A stretch of DNA of 64,000 nt from NCBI RefSeq assembly GCF_004114975.1, contig NZ_CP030051.1, forward strand, positions 1,116,001 through 1,180,000. The letters run 5' to 3'. Numbering within the stretch: the stretch's first letter is position 1; each line of letters starts with the position of its first letter. The notes below the pieces were generated by a model. The model was not told where the DNA came from, did no database searches, and saw nothing but the letters and a program-made list of their open reading frames with translations. This stretch comes from Bradyrhizobium guangdongense (GTDB taxonomy: Bacteria > Pseudomonadota > Alphaproteobacteria > Rhizobiales > Xanthobacteraceae). Below are positions 9,918 through 17,634 of this stretch, piece after piece. A program made the translations under genes and the position numbers.

Positions 9918-10115
9918 GTGCCAGGGGGCGACGGACGGGCGGAAGTTCCGCCCAATAACCATCGAATCGCAAGATGGTTGCGATCCCGTTTGCCTTGCCA
10001 AACCAGACTGGAATACCACCGTGCCACCCATCGGCGATTCGCTTGGACCGCCCCCGACCATCCGGCCGCACTTGCCGCCAGGCCAATGTTTTTTTCGTGG
10101 CGGAGAGCGGTGCGA

Positions 10116-10859
10116 TCACGCCGCCTGCTTCATGATCCGCGCAAAGGCCGGATAAGTCTCCGCGAGCTCGTCGAAAACCCGCCCGCGCAGCAGCGCCAGC
10201 GTTGCGGCATCGGGCCGCGGCGTTGCGCGGACAACGTCCGGCTCGGCATAGTCGAAGCCGGTGTTCTCCCTGATGTCGGCCGGCGTGAACGGCGGATGCA
10301 CCGAGCGCAGGGCAAAGCCACCTGCCTCGCGGTCGAAGTCGAACAGCGCCATGTTGGTCAGCAGCGCATAGGGGCCGCCCCGGCGTGGGACTTCCGGCGT
10401 GATCGCCCGGGCGCTGACGAAATCGACCTTCGGCACGAACACGCGCCGCGAATGCTCCTCGCGAAACAGGATGACGCGCGGCACGAGATGATAGAGGTAG
10501 GCCGAACCGAACGAGCCGGGCCAGCGCACGTCGGTCTTTGGATAGTCGCCGGTGCCGACCAGGTTGATGTTGCCCTGACCGTCGATCTGGCCGCCGCCGA
10601 GGAAGAAGGCATCGACGCGGCCCTGCGCAGCGCAGTCGAACAGCTCGATGCCGCCATTGGTGAAGAAGTTGTGCGCCTGCGATCCCAGGATGGAGATGCG
10701 CACCGGCGGCTTGCCGTCATGCTCGTTGCGGGCGCGCAGCAGCATCGCGCCGGCCGCGGGGATCGGTGACGAGGCGCCGACAGCGACATGACGGATGCCG
10801 TCGAGCAGATCGGCGATGGCGGCGATCAGGATCTCGCGACGTTCGTGATCGGACGACAT
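10116..10859 (-). CDS. CoA-transferase subunit B, IpdB-like
   Basis: 247 residues of the class I CoA-transferase beta fold. The pattern GGGQIDGQGNINLVGTGD followed by HSRRVFVPKVDFVSA matches the IpdB branch (actinobacterial steroid-ring hydrolase subunit) better than acetoacetate CoA-transferases. The region where transferases carry the catalytic Glu (ENG-type motif) reads SQAHNFFTNGG with no Glu, so a hydrolase or lyase on a ring-opened CoA ester is more likely than CoA transfer. Start overlaps the stop of the alpha gene by one base (TGATG), indicating coupling. Confidence 0.88.
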   Translation of the reverse strand: MSSDHERREILIAAIADLLDGIRHVAVGASSPIPAAGAMLLRARNEHDGKPPVRISILGSQAHNFFTNGGIELFDCAAQGRVDAFFLGGGQIDGQGNINLVGTGDYPKTDVRWPGSFGSAYLYHLVPRVILFREEHSRRVFVPKVDFVSARAITPEVPRRGGPYALLTNMALFDFDREAGGFALRSVHPPFTPADIRENTGFDYAEPDVVRATPRPDAATLALLRGRVFDELAETYPAFARIMKQAA

Positions 10860-11677
10860 CAGGCCACCTGCTTGCGATGCGTCAGGAAGGTCGAGAGATA
10901 GGCGCGAAAGCCATCCTCGCTGCGCGCCATTGCCGCGTAACGCGCGATCTCGGCCTCGTCGGCCGGATATTCGTCCCACAGCGCCAGCGGCCAGGCGCCG
11001 TGCTCGGCGACCGCGATGGCATCGACATAGAGCGACGGCAGCACGCCGGCGGCGGAGTCCTCCGTCTCCAGCAGATTGCGCTCGACGATGCGTTCGACCG
11101 TGACCAACGTCTTCCTGGCCGCATAGGCCATGGTGGCAAGCTCGCGGAAGCGGCCGATCCGCACGTTCCCCGCGCGATCGGCCTCCGGCGCGTGGAACAG
11201 TGCAATGTCGGGCGTGATGGCCGGCACCACGACGACTTTGCGCGCCTCGCCGACCGGGCTGTCGATCACCTTCCAGTCGGGACGCACCTCGAGGAGGTCG
11301 CTGCCGATGATGCCGGCGATCGGCATGAAGGGCACGCCGTGCTGCGCCGCCATCAGACCGGCGTGAATGGCGGGGCAGGTGGCATCGCGCAAGGTCACGG
11401 AGCCAGCCCGCACCGCAGCGCCGAACCGCGGCGCGCCGCCGGCTTCGCCGAGCGAGATGGCGCTGGTCTCGAGCGTCTTGACCGCGCCGGCGCCGATCAG
11501 GAGATCGGCCTGCAGGCCGCTGATCGGAACACAGATCAGGCGAAGATTGTCGATGCCGGCCTCGATGATGGCGGCGGTCGCGGCCATTGCGACGCCGGAG
11601 CGATCGACCGGAACGGCCAGCGATTGGCCAGGGGCAACGCGCGCGGCCAGCGCCTCCAGCGCAACGATCTCGGTCAT
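10859..11677 (-). CDS. CoA-transferase subunit A, IpdA-like
   Basis: 272-residue alpha subunit of a class I CoA-transferase-like enzyme; partner of the downstream beta gene, with which it shares one base. Begins MTEIVALEALAARV after a good ribosome site (CGGAGGAC). GSVTLRDATCPAIHAGLMAAQHGVPFMP and PDIALFHAPEADRAGNV are typical of the family. Only these two genes of any pathway are present here, so the CoA ester substrate is unknown. The upstream region (11678-11716) is the right side of the original junction disturbed by the 53-bp repeat insertion. Confidence 0.88.
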   Translation of the reverse strand: MTEIVALEALAARVAPGQSLAVPVDRSGVAMAATAAIIEAGIDNLRLICVPISGLQADLLIGAGAVKTLETSAISLGEAGGAPRFGAAVRAGSVTLRDATCPAIHAGLMAAQHGVPFMPIAGIIGSDLLEVRPDWKVIDSPVGEARKVVVVPAITPDIALFHAPEADRAGNVRIGRFRELATMAYAARKTLVTVERIVERNLLETEDSAAGVLPSLYVDAIAVAEHGAWPLALWDEYPADEAEIARYAAMARSEDGFRAYLSTFLTHRKQVA

Positions 11678-11716
11678 GGCGTCCTCCGTTGTGTTTTCGC
11701 TATCCTGCCTTAAGCC

Positions 11717-11769
11717 ATCGCCGCCTGCCAGCGCGTATCGCGCAAGGAGGGGCGGCGATGCAGGCGGGC
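11717..11769 (+). repeat. 53-bp direct repeat, copy 1 (candidate attL)
   Basis: Identical over 53 bases to 13818-13870. On the minus strand it still encodes the last residues of the TPR protein (ending W-Q-A-A-M-A-stop), so it looks like the displaced original gene end. It contains nested symmetry: arms ATCGCCGCC (11717-11725) and GGCGGCGAT (11751-11759) around a GCGCG-TAT-CGCGC core (11731-11743). Confidence 0.9.
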
Positions 11770-11808
11770 CGGAACGGCTTCGCGACGCCTCGCCGATCGG
11801 TTCTGATG

Positions 11809-13659
11809 TCAGGCTGTCAATGCCTCTGTCTCCGATGGAACCGGTGAGGCATATGGCTTCTGATCGAGACGCCCTGCGGCGATGGCGGTGATCATATCGT
11901 CCGACATGGCGCCACTGCCCACCGTATTCTGGTGACCAGCGTGGTACCAGTTCAGTCCGATGATATTGCCCCAATCGCTGTAACCGCCGATGAATTGCTT
12001 GACCTGCGCTTCCGCGCTGGCTTGCGGGAAACTGCTATCTGCGTCCCAGTAGGATTGCACGGTCGCAATGATCGGGTTTCCGATTCCGCTTTGGCGGAAC
12101 GAGTCGACGCAGAGCTTGGCGTAGGCCACCGGCGTCTTCTTGTACCAATAGATCTGAGGCGCGAAGAACGAGACGTCATCAATGGCAAGCCGGTAGATCG
12201 CGGTGGCGTCGGGATGGCCGTTCAGGTTGCCGAAAGTCGACATGCCGAGATTGTCCTTGCCGAACGTCGACTTCAGGCTTGCCATCAGGTTCTTGAATGG
12301 CTGTGTTTGCCATTGATCGGGCTGACCATGCACGGGGTTGCCAGGCTCCACGTCTGCAATGAAGGCGTCGATCCCGTACTTGTTGCAGAGCTGCTTGGCG
12401 AGGTCGCCATCGGTCGCGGCATTCTGGCTGTAGCAATAGCCCCAGCCAGCACAGGCGATATTGGCCTGCTTGAGCGCCGCGACCAGTTCCCTGGTGCCGC
12501 CATTGCCATTGTCGAGGGTGCCGCTGGCCGTAAACAGCTGGATCCACACTGAGGCGATGTGCATGTCCTGCATCGCCTTGACAAATCGCGCGGCCTTCTC
12601 CTCGAGCGTTGTCGCGGTGCCGCCGCCATAAGTCGCATAGCGGTCAAGCGTCCTGAGCGGCCCGTATTCGAGAAACATGCCATGCCCGAGGAAGGCCCGG
12701 TTGATCCTTTCGGGAATGGTCAGCACATCGGCATGGAAGGCCGTTAGCTTGAGCAGGTTCGACGGCGTCCCGCTTGCCTCCGCGCCGCCCGGTGAGCCTC
12801 CTCCTCCCCCTCCACCGTCATCGCCTCCGTTTCCGCCCATTTTGCCGTTGTTGGCCTCGGCTCGGGCTCCCGCCAAGGCTTTCTGAGCGCTGACGACATT
12901 CGAGGCGCCGAAATAAAAGCTCGCGACGGCGGTGACGAGCGTGCCCAGCATGACGATCAATTGCTTGGCAAGATCGCCGGCCGGGCCGTTCGCTTCCTGG
13001 AAGGTCACTGTATAAACGGCGGCGGCTCCCGCCGCGCTGGCCGGCGCGGGCTCTGGTTGTTTCCGGATGATCATGACGCGCGCGCTCATGTCGTCGAGCC
13101 CGCTCTGAGTCACGTGCTCCAGAGTACGCAGGGGCGGCACGGACAGGCTGTTGTAGAGAAAGATCGACATGATCGAGAAGACGACCAGCAGCATCAGCGC
13201 GATGATGGCGCGTACCGAGCCGCTGGGCAGGCCGAGGGCTTCCTTTGGGTTGGCGAGCTTGATCGCCTTGAAGGAGAACGCGACGAGCCCGATCACGATC
13301 AGCAGTACCGTGACGCCCAGGACGACGATGAGCGGCAGACCGACGATGGTGCGAACCGTATCCGTCGTCCGCACGCTTGTGACCAGGTAGAGGATCCAGA
13401 TCAACGCGATGGCGACGACGACGCCACCACCGAGCGCAATGGCCAGCGCGGCGAACCTGTCGTAGTCGCGAAACGCAAACGCGGGCGCGCCCTGTGCTGT
13501 GGGGACCTTGCGGAGCACGTAGGTTGTCAGCCCGGCGCCGATCAACAAGGCCACGGCGGCAGCGTGAGCTGGCGGGGTTTGGGTGAGGAGGGCGACCGCC
13601 CAGACGGCCGCAAGAATAACGATGATGGCGGCAAGGGCCGATCGGACAAAATCATTCAT
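11809..13659 (-). CDS. Membrane-anchored TIM-barrel glycoside-hydrolase-like protein
   Basis: 616 residues with an unusual layout: about five TM helices in the first 265 residues (including LGLPSGSVRAIIALMLLVVF, about 142-161), a Gly/Asp linker (residues about 273-290), then a domain of some 300 residues reading like a TIM barrel with strands ACAGWGYCY, IDAFIADVEPG, LGMSTFG, FFAPQIYWY, PIIATVQSYW and IIGLNWYH. The ADVEPG Asp-x-Glu pair is the likely acid site, as in GH25/GH18-type folds. Sole gene of the repeat-bounded segment. Enzyme activity and topology are inferred; I do not recognise a named family for the full protein. Confidence 0.78.
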   Translation of the reverse strand: MNDFVRSALAAIIVILAAVWAVALLTQTPPAHAAAVALLIGAGLTTYVLRKVPTAQGAPAFAFRDYDRFAALAIALGGGVVVAIALIWILYLVTSVRTTDTVRTIVGLPLIVVLGVTVLLIVIGLVAFSFKAIKLANPKEALGLPSGSVRAIIALMLLVVFSIMSIFLYNSLSVPPLRTLEHVTQSGLDDMSARVMIIRKQPEPAPASAAGAAAVYTVTFQEANGPAGDLAKQLIVMLGTLVTAVASFYFGASNVVSAQKALAGARAEANNGKMGGNGGDDGGGGGGGSPGGAEASGTPSNLLKLTAFHADVLTIPERINRAFLGHGMFLEYGPLRTLDRYATYGGGTATTLEEKAARFVKAMQDMHIASVWIQLFTASGTLDNGNGGTRELVAALKQANIACAGWGYCYSQNAATDGDLAKQLCNKYGIDAFIADVEPGNPVHGQPDQWQTQPFKNLMASLKSTFGKDNLGMSTFGNLNGHPDATAIYRLAIDDVSFFAPQIYWYKKTPVAYAKLCVDSFRQSGIGNPIIATVQSYWDADSSFPQASAEAQVKQFIGGYSDWGNIIGLNWYHAGHQNTVGSGAMSDDMITAIAAGRLDQKPYASPVPSETEALTA

Positions 13660-13810
13660 GAAAAGCCTCTACACTACTTAAAATTGATAGTTTTGACAGC
13701 GCATTCTGAAAAGTCAACATTGCTGGGCGATAACGCAACTGCGGTGTGGATGTTCGCAGACGCACATCGCCCGTCGGTGGGCGCCCGGACTGGGGAGAAG
13801 CTGTGCCGCT

Positions 13811-15124
13811 TTAACTTATCGCCGCCTGCCAGCGCGTATCGCGCAAGGAGGGGCGGCGATGCAGGCGGGCGTCGAGGAGCTTTCGGGCACGCGGCAGCTC
13901 GCCGCTGCGGATCAGGGCGAGGAGGAACGCGTCTTCGATCAGTTCGCGCTGGGCATGGCTGCCGCCGATGCGCGCGATTTCGGCAAGGACAGGGTCGAGC
14001 TCGCGCACGCACGCCGCGTAATTCTCATCCGCGAAGGCTGCCAGCCCGCGGCAGATCGCCGGCAGCACGGGGCCGGCCGGCAGCTTGCCGTCAGCAAGCC
14101 GCTGCTCGATCGCGGCAAGGCGGGCGGCCAGCGCTTCGCAATTTTGCGTCGCGGCAGCGAACAGCGCCATGTGGACGTCGGCGAAGGGCAGGCCCGATTT
14201 CGGAAACAGCTTTTGCGCGGCGGCGTCGGCCTCGACCCAGAGTGCCTTCGGCACGCTATGGCCATAGGCCGACAGTCGCCAGAGCAGCGAGGCGCCGTCG
14301 GTGATGGCGTTGAGCGGCGGCGCTTGTGTCGCGGAGGGTTGCAGCACGTCGGCATAGATTTGCAGTGCCCGTGTCGCATCGCCGCGTTCGAGTGCGCCGA
14401 GCGCCTGGTGCCAGAGGATATGGCCGTGCAGGATGCCGGCGCGGTCGTAGGTGGGGATCCAATCATCGACGAGATGGTCGGCGTCCTCGATCGAGCCGTC
14501 CTCGAACATCGCATGCAGCACGGCATGTGCGGCGTGGGCGTTGGCGCGGCGCAGATCGAAGCCGCGCTCGGTGACAGCGCGGCCGCGGACAACGTCGCCA
14601 TTCTCGGTCATCGCCCAGCCGGACATGGTGAGAAACCACCAGTCTTCGCCGTAACGATGTGCGACGCTCTGGCAGAGCTCGTGCCGGGCACGGTCATGAT
14701 CGGCCATGCCGGAGAAGGCGAACAGGCCGAACGCGCCGAGTGGCAATGACAGCACCACGGCATCGCGTGGCCAGCTTTCGACGTGCTTGAACATCGCCGC
14801 GATTGCGTCGGGCCCGCGGCCCTCGATCGCAAGCGCCAGCGTCTCGACATGGGAGCGCTCCCGCTCCGTGCCGCTGATGGCGACGAGCTCGCGCGCCAGG
14901 GCCGCCTTGCTGCGTGCGAGGTCGCCTTGCTGATAGAACGCATGCACGCGGGCGCGGGCGATATGGGCCAGCGCGAAATCCGGATCGGCCGCAATCGCGC
15001 GCTCCAGCGCCTCCGCCGTCCCGGTCCACCCCGAGAGCATGAGGTCGACGCCTTCGCGATAGGCGGACGCGGCCTGATCGGACGCGGTGGAAAGCGGCAG
15101 CCCGTAGCGGTCTTCAAGCGCCAT
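13811..15124 (-). CDS. TPR protein of the TTC38 type
   Basis: 437-residue soluble helical-repeat protein resembling the tetratricopeptide 38 family (conserved SGWTGTAEALERAIAADPDFALAHIARA near residue 31 and HAAHAVLHAMFEDG near 188). No catalytic motif; TTC38 proteins have no settled function. Its last 53 bases are the duplicated sequence, and its end (W-Q-A-A-I-S-stop) differs from the orphan copy (W-Q-A-A-M-A-stop), so the present 3' terminus was probably supplied by the inserted segment. Ten bases after the aldo/keto reductase stop, likely co-transcribed with it. Confidence 0.85.
   Translation of the reverse strand: MALEDRYGLPLSTASDQAASAYREGVDLMLSGWTGTAEALERAIAADPDFALAHIARARVHAFYQQGDLARSKAALARELVAISGTERERSHVETLALAIEGRGPDAIAAMFKHVESWPRDAVVLSLPLGAFGLFAFSGMADHDRARHELCQSVAHRYGEDWWFLTMSGWAMTENGDVVRGRAVTERGFDLRRANAHAAHAVLHAMFEDGSIEDADHLVDDWIPTYDRAGILHGHILWHQALGALERGDATRALQIYADVLQPSATQAPPLNAITDGASLLWRLSAYGHSVPKALWVEADAAAQKLFPKSGLPFADVHMALFAAATQNCEALAARLAAIEQRLADGKLPAGPVLPAICRGLAAFADENYAACVRELDPVLAEIARIGGSHAQRELIEDAFLLALIRSGELPRARKLLDARLHRRPSLRDTRWQAAIS
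13818..13870 (+). repeat. 53-bp direct repeat, copy 2 (candidate attR)
   Basis: Second identical copy of 11717-11769; forms the 3' end of the TPR gene on the minus strand. The bases outside differ on both sides (ACTT before versus AGCC; GTCGAGG after versus CGGAACG), which fixes the repeat limits. Confidence 0.9.
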
Positions 15125-15134
15125 CGTCGTCCCC

Positions 15135-16145
15135 TCACGCCGTCCGCGCGCGGCGTCCTTCGATCGGATAGGCTGGGTCGTTGTAGCCGGGCGTCGACGG
15201 ATGGCCCGGCACGACCAGCCGGTCGATCAGCGCCTCGTCTTCCGCTGTGACGCGGTAGTCGAGCGCGCTGATATAGCCGTCCCACTGCTCCTCGGTGCGC
15301 GGGCCTGCGACGATCGAGGAGACGAACGCGGAGTTCAGAACCCAGGCCACCGCGAACTGGCCCGCGGTGATGCCCTTCTTCTCAGCGTGGGTCTTGATCT
15401 CCTGCGCCAGCTGGAGTGATTCCGGGCGCCACTCTGTCTGCATCATGCGGGCGTCGTTGCGGCCCGCGCGCGTGTCCTTGTCCGGCGCTGCATCGGGCTT
15501 GTACTTGCCGGTGAGCACGCCGCGCGCCAGCGGGCTATAGGGCACGATGCCGAGACCATAATAGGAGCAAGCCGGAAAATGCTCGACCTCGGGCATGCGG
15601 TTCATCGCATTGTAATAAGGCTGGCTCACCACCGGGCGATCGATGCCGAGCCGGTCGCAGATGTTGCAGATCTCGGCGACGCGCCAGGCGCGGTAGTTGG
15701 AGACGCCGAAATAGCGGATCCTGCCTGATCGGACCAGATCGCCCATCGCGCGCACCGTCTCCTCCAGCGGTGTCGCGTGGTCCTCCTTGTGCAGATAGTA
15801 GATGTCGATGTGATCGGTGCCGAGCCGCGTCAAGCTCTCGTCGGCGGCTTGCAGCACCCAGCGCCGCGACAGCCCGACGCGGTTGGGATCATTGCCCATC
15901 GGGTTGGCGAGCTTTGTCGCGAGCACCCAGGCGTGGCGATTGCTCGCGATGGCGCGGCCGACGACCTCTTCGGAGCCGCCTTTCGAATAGGCGTCGGCAG
16001 TGTCGATGAAGTTGATGCCCGCGTCATGTGCCTTCGCAATGATCCGCTTTGATGCCGCCTCATCCGTCGGTCCGCCGAACATCATGGTGCCCAGACAAAT
16101 CGGCGACACTTTCAGGCCGCTGCGGCCAAGCTGGCGGTATTGCAT
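15135..16145 (-). CDS. Aldo/keto reductase
   Basis: 336-residue NADPH-dependent oxidoreductase of the AKR superfamily. Starts MQYRQLGRSGLKVSPICLGTM after a strong GAGGAAAAG site. Catalytic Asp in FIDTADAY, Tyr in that same DAYSKGG loop, Lys in LATKLANP and His in YYLHKEDHA are all in place, as is the C-terminal NADP loop. Close to the general stress/YajO-YhdN type; the physiological carbonyl substrate is unknown. Probably the first gene of a two-gene unit with the TPR gene. Confidence 0.93.
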   Translation of the reverse strand: MQYRQLGRSGLKVSPICLGTMMFGGPTDEAASKRIIAKAHDAGINFIDTADAYSKGGSEEVVGRAIASNRHAWVLATKLANPMGNDPNRVGLSRRWVLQAADESLTRLGTDHIDIYYLHKEDHATPLEETVRAMGDLVRSGRIRYFGVSNYRAWRVAEICNICDRLGIDRPVVSQPYYNAMNRMPEVEHFPACSYYGLGIVPYSPLARGVLTGKYKPDAAPDKDTRAGRNDARMMQTEWRPESLQLAQEIKTHAEKKGITAGQFAVAWVLNSAFVSSIVAGPRTEEQWDGYISALDYRVTAEDEALIDRLVVPGHPSTPGYNDPAYPIEGRRARTA

Positions 16146-16194
16146 GGGCTTTTCCTCGGAGCTTCTGTTGTGGAGCACCATAGCCGCCCTGTCC

Positions 16195-16281
16195 CGTCAT
16201 TGCGAGCGCAGCGAAGCAGTCCAGAGATGCGTCCGTGGAAACACCTGAATTGCTTGATCGCTACGCTTCTCGCAATGAAGG
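16195..16281. repeat. Interspersed palindromic repeat
   Basis: Imperfect inverted repeat with arms near 16195-16224 and 16244-16280, a degraded copy of the same family as the perfect palindrome at 37341-37419. Lies in the space between two minus-strand genes. Confidence 0.75.
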
Positions 16282-16304
16282 CGTTTGCTGGCCACACCCT
16301 CAGC

Positions 16305-16409
16305 TGTCATCGCCCGACTTGATCGGGCGATCCAGTATTCCAGAGGCAGTCGTGATAGAGCCGCGAAGCTGCGGCGTACTGGGTCGCCCGGTCAAGCCGG
16401 GCGACGACA
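16305..16409. repeat. Second palindromic repeat unit in the same gap
   Basis: Arms 16305-16337 and 16376-16409, each itself a small hairpin (GCCCGACTTGATCGGGC and GCCCGGTCAAGCCGGGC). Together with the unit before it this fills nearly all of the 308-base space 16146-16453; no gene is seen there. Confidence 0.65.
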
Positions 16410-16453
16410 GCGGAGTGTGTGGTGTGCCGCGGTGGCAGCCTCGCTGAGTGATC

Positions 16454-16891
16454 CTACCCCGGCCCCTTCAGGATCTTGAACACACCGTTCGCCATCACGA
16501 TGCAGCGATCATCCACGGTTACTTCGGTGCTCATGAAGATCAGGCTGCGGGTCGAGCGCACCACGCGGGGGCGGGAGATCAGGATGTCGCCGATCTGGCC
16601 GGCCTCGACGAAATGGGTGTCGAGCTGCACCGTCGCCATGTATTCCTTGCCGGAGACGTAGCGGGCGGTCATGCCGCAGGTGCGGTCCGCAAAGGTCATC
16701 ATCACGCCGCCCTGGACCATGCCGCGGCGGTTGTGGTGCTTGTCCTCGGTCGCAAGTGCGAATTCGTAGTGGTCGTCGAGCTTGCGCTCCCACAAGGGAC
16801 CGACCAGATGCATGAAGCCCGTGGTCTCCAGGATGCTCCAGCCGTCCGCTTTGAGCTTTGCTGCGGCCTTGCTCGTCATCGCTCTGTCCAT
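16454..16891 (-). CDS. PaaI-type hotdog thioesterase
   Basis: About 145 residues with a hotdog fold: the HNRRGMVQGGVMMTFADRTCG helix region (Asn/Gly/Asp catalytic area) and the edge strand KEYMATVQLDTHFVEAGQIGD. The enzyme would hydrolyse small or aromatic acyl-CoA thioesters. Start is uncertain: 16891 (MDRAMTSK), 16879 or the longer 16951, which would overlap the divergent Nudix start. The divergent arrangement with only some 60 bases between starts suggests a shared control region. Confidence 0.85.
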   Translation of the reverse strand: MDRAMTSKAAAKLKADGWSILETTGFMHLVGPLWERKLDDHYEFALATEDKHHNRRGMVQGGVMMTFADRTCGMTARYVSGKEYMATVQLDTHFVEAGQIGDILISRPRVVRSTRSLIFMSTEVTVDDRCIVMANGVFKILKGPG

Positions 16892-16952
16892 CCTTGCAAC
16901 GCTTGGTTCGTCCCTCGTTTCATCGAGCGCGATCCTGGTGTAGTCAAGCATC

Positions 16953-17579
16953 ATGAGAGCTTTCGGCGATGCCACCAGACGGAATATCGCAGAGGCCTGC
17001 GCAGCGTTTGCGCGACTGCCTGATGCGGCCGAGCCGTCGGCACTGAAGCGCGCCGCAGTGGTGCTTGCGCTGACCGCGTCGGACGACGGCGACGACACTG
17101 CGTTTCTGCTCACCAGGCGCGCATCGAGCTTGCGTTCCCATCGCGGGCAATGGGCGCTGCCAGGTGGACGATGTGACGCCGGCGAGACGCCGGTCGAGGC
17201 GGCGCTGCGCGAACTCGACGAGGAGCTTGCGCTCCGGCTTCCAGCCGATTCCGTGCTCGGCCTGCTTGACGACTATCCGACGCGCTCCGGCTATCTGATC
17301 ACGCCGGTCGTGGTCTGGGCGGAGGAGAGCGCCGCGATGATGCCGAACCCGGACGAGGTCGCCTCCGTTCACCGCATCGCGCTCGACACCATCGAACGCG
17401 ACGGCGCCTTCGACTTTACTGACATCCCCGAGAGCGCCCGCCGCGTGATCCGCTTTCATCACCAGATGAGCCTGATCCACGCGCCGACGGCGGCCCTGAT
17501 CTACCAGTTCCGCGAGGTGCTGGCCGGGCGGCAGACCCGCGTCACCGACTTGGAACAGCCCGTATTCGCCTGGAAATGA
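16953..17579 (+). CDS. Nudix hydrolase, CoA pyrophosphatase type
   Basis: 208 residues. The Nudix box is at about residues 70-92: GGRCDAGETPVEAALRELDEE, matching Gx5Ex7REUxEE with the final G-U of the consensus changed to A-L. The upstream LRSHRGQWALPGG motif is that of the NudL/CoA-diphosphatase subgroup, which cleaves CoA to 4'-phosphopantetheine and 3',5'-ADP. Full length, monocistronic on this strand. Divergent from a thioesterase, so both could act on CoA compounds. Confidence 0.9.
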   Translation: MRAFGDATRRNIAEACAAFARLPDAAEPSALKRAAVVLALTASDDGDDTAFLLTRRASSLRSHRGQWALPGGRCDAGETPVEAALRELDEELALRLPADSVLGLLDDYPTRSGYLITPVVVWAEESAAMMPNPDEVASVHRIALDTIERDGAFDFTDIPESARRVIRFHHQMSLIHAPTAALIYQFREVLAGRQTRVTDLEQPVFAWK

Positions 17580-17595
17580 GATGGTAAACGGCGTG

Positions 17596-17610
17596 TTAAC
17601 GTGACGGTTA
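17596..17610 (+). promoter_or_regulatory. Near-match to a CtrA site
   Basis: TTAA-N7-GTTA, one base away from TTAA-N7-TTAA, 24 bases before the start of the transglycosylase-like gene. The placement is rather close to the start codon, so this is weak. Confidence 0.22.
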
Positions 17611-17634
17611 CCGGATGCCTGCTAAGAGGGCAGC

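Larger units (their letters stand above)
11717..13870. mobile_element. Candidate 2.1-kb integrated element bounded by 53-bp direct repeats
   Basis: The unit from 11717 to 13870 carries one gene between two identical 53-bp repeats. One repeat is the 3' end of a TPR gene, which is kept functional with a slightly different last two codons; the other is an orphan copy of the same gene end. This is the layout left by site-specific integration into a gene 3' end. G+C is lower inside (35/60 at 12301-12360 and only 24/60 at 13681-13740, versus 42/60 at 14401-14460, counted by hand). No recombinase gene is inside, so it would be non-autonomous or a relic. A homologous duplication is the alternative. 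Confidence 0.5.

Noticed and set aside
11717..13870. Calling the 53-bp repeats a CRISPR or IS target duplication
   Set aside because: Only two copies 2.1 kb apart, no transposase or terminal inverted repeats, and 53 bp is far longer than IS target duplications.
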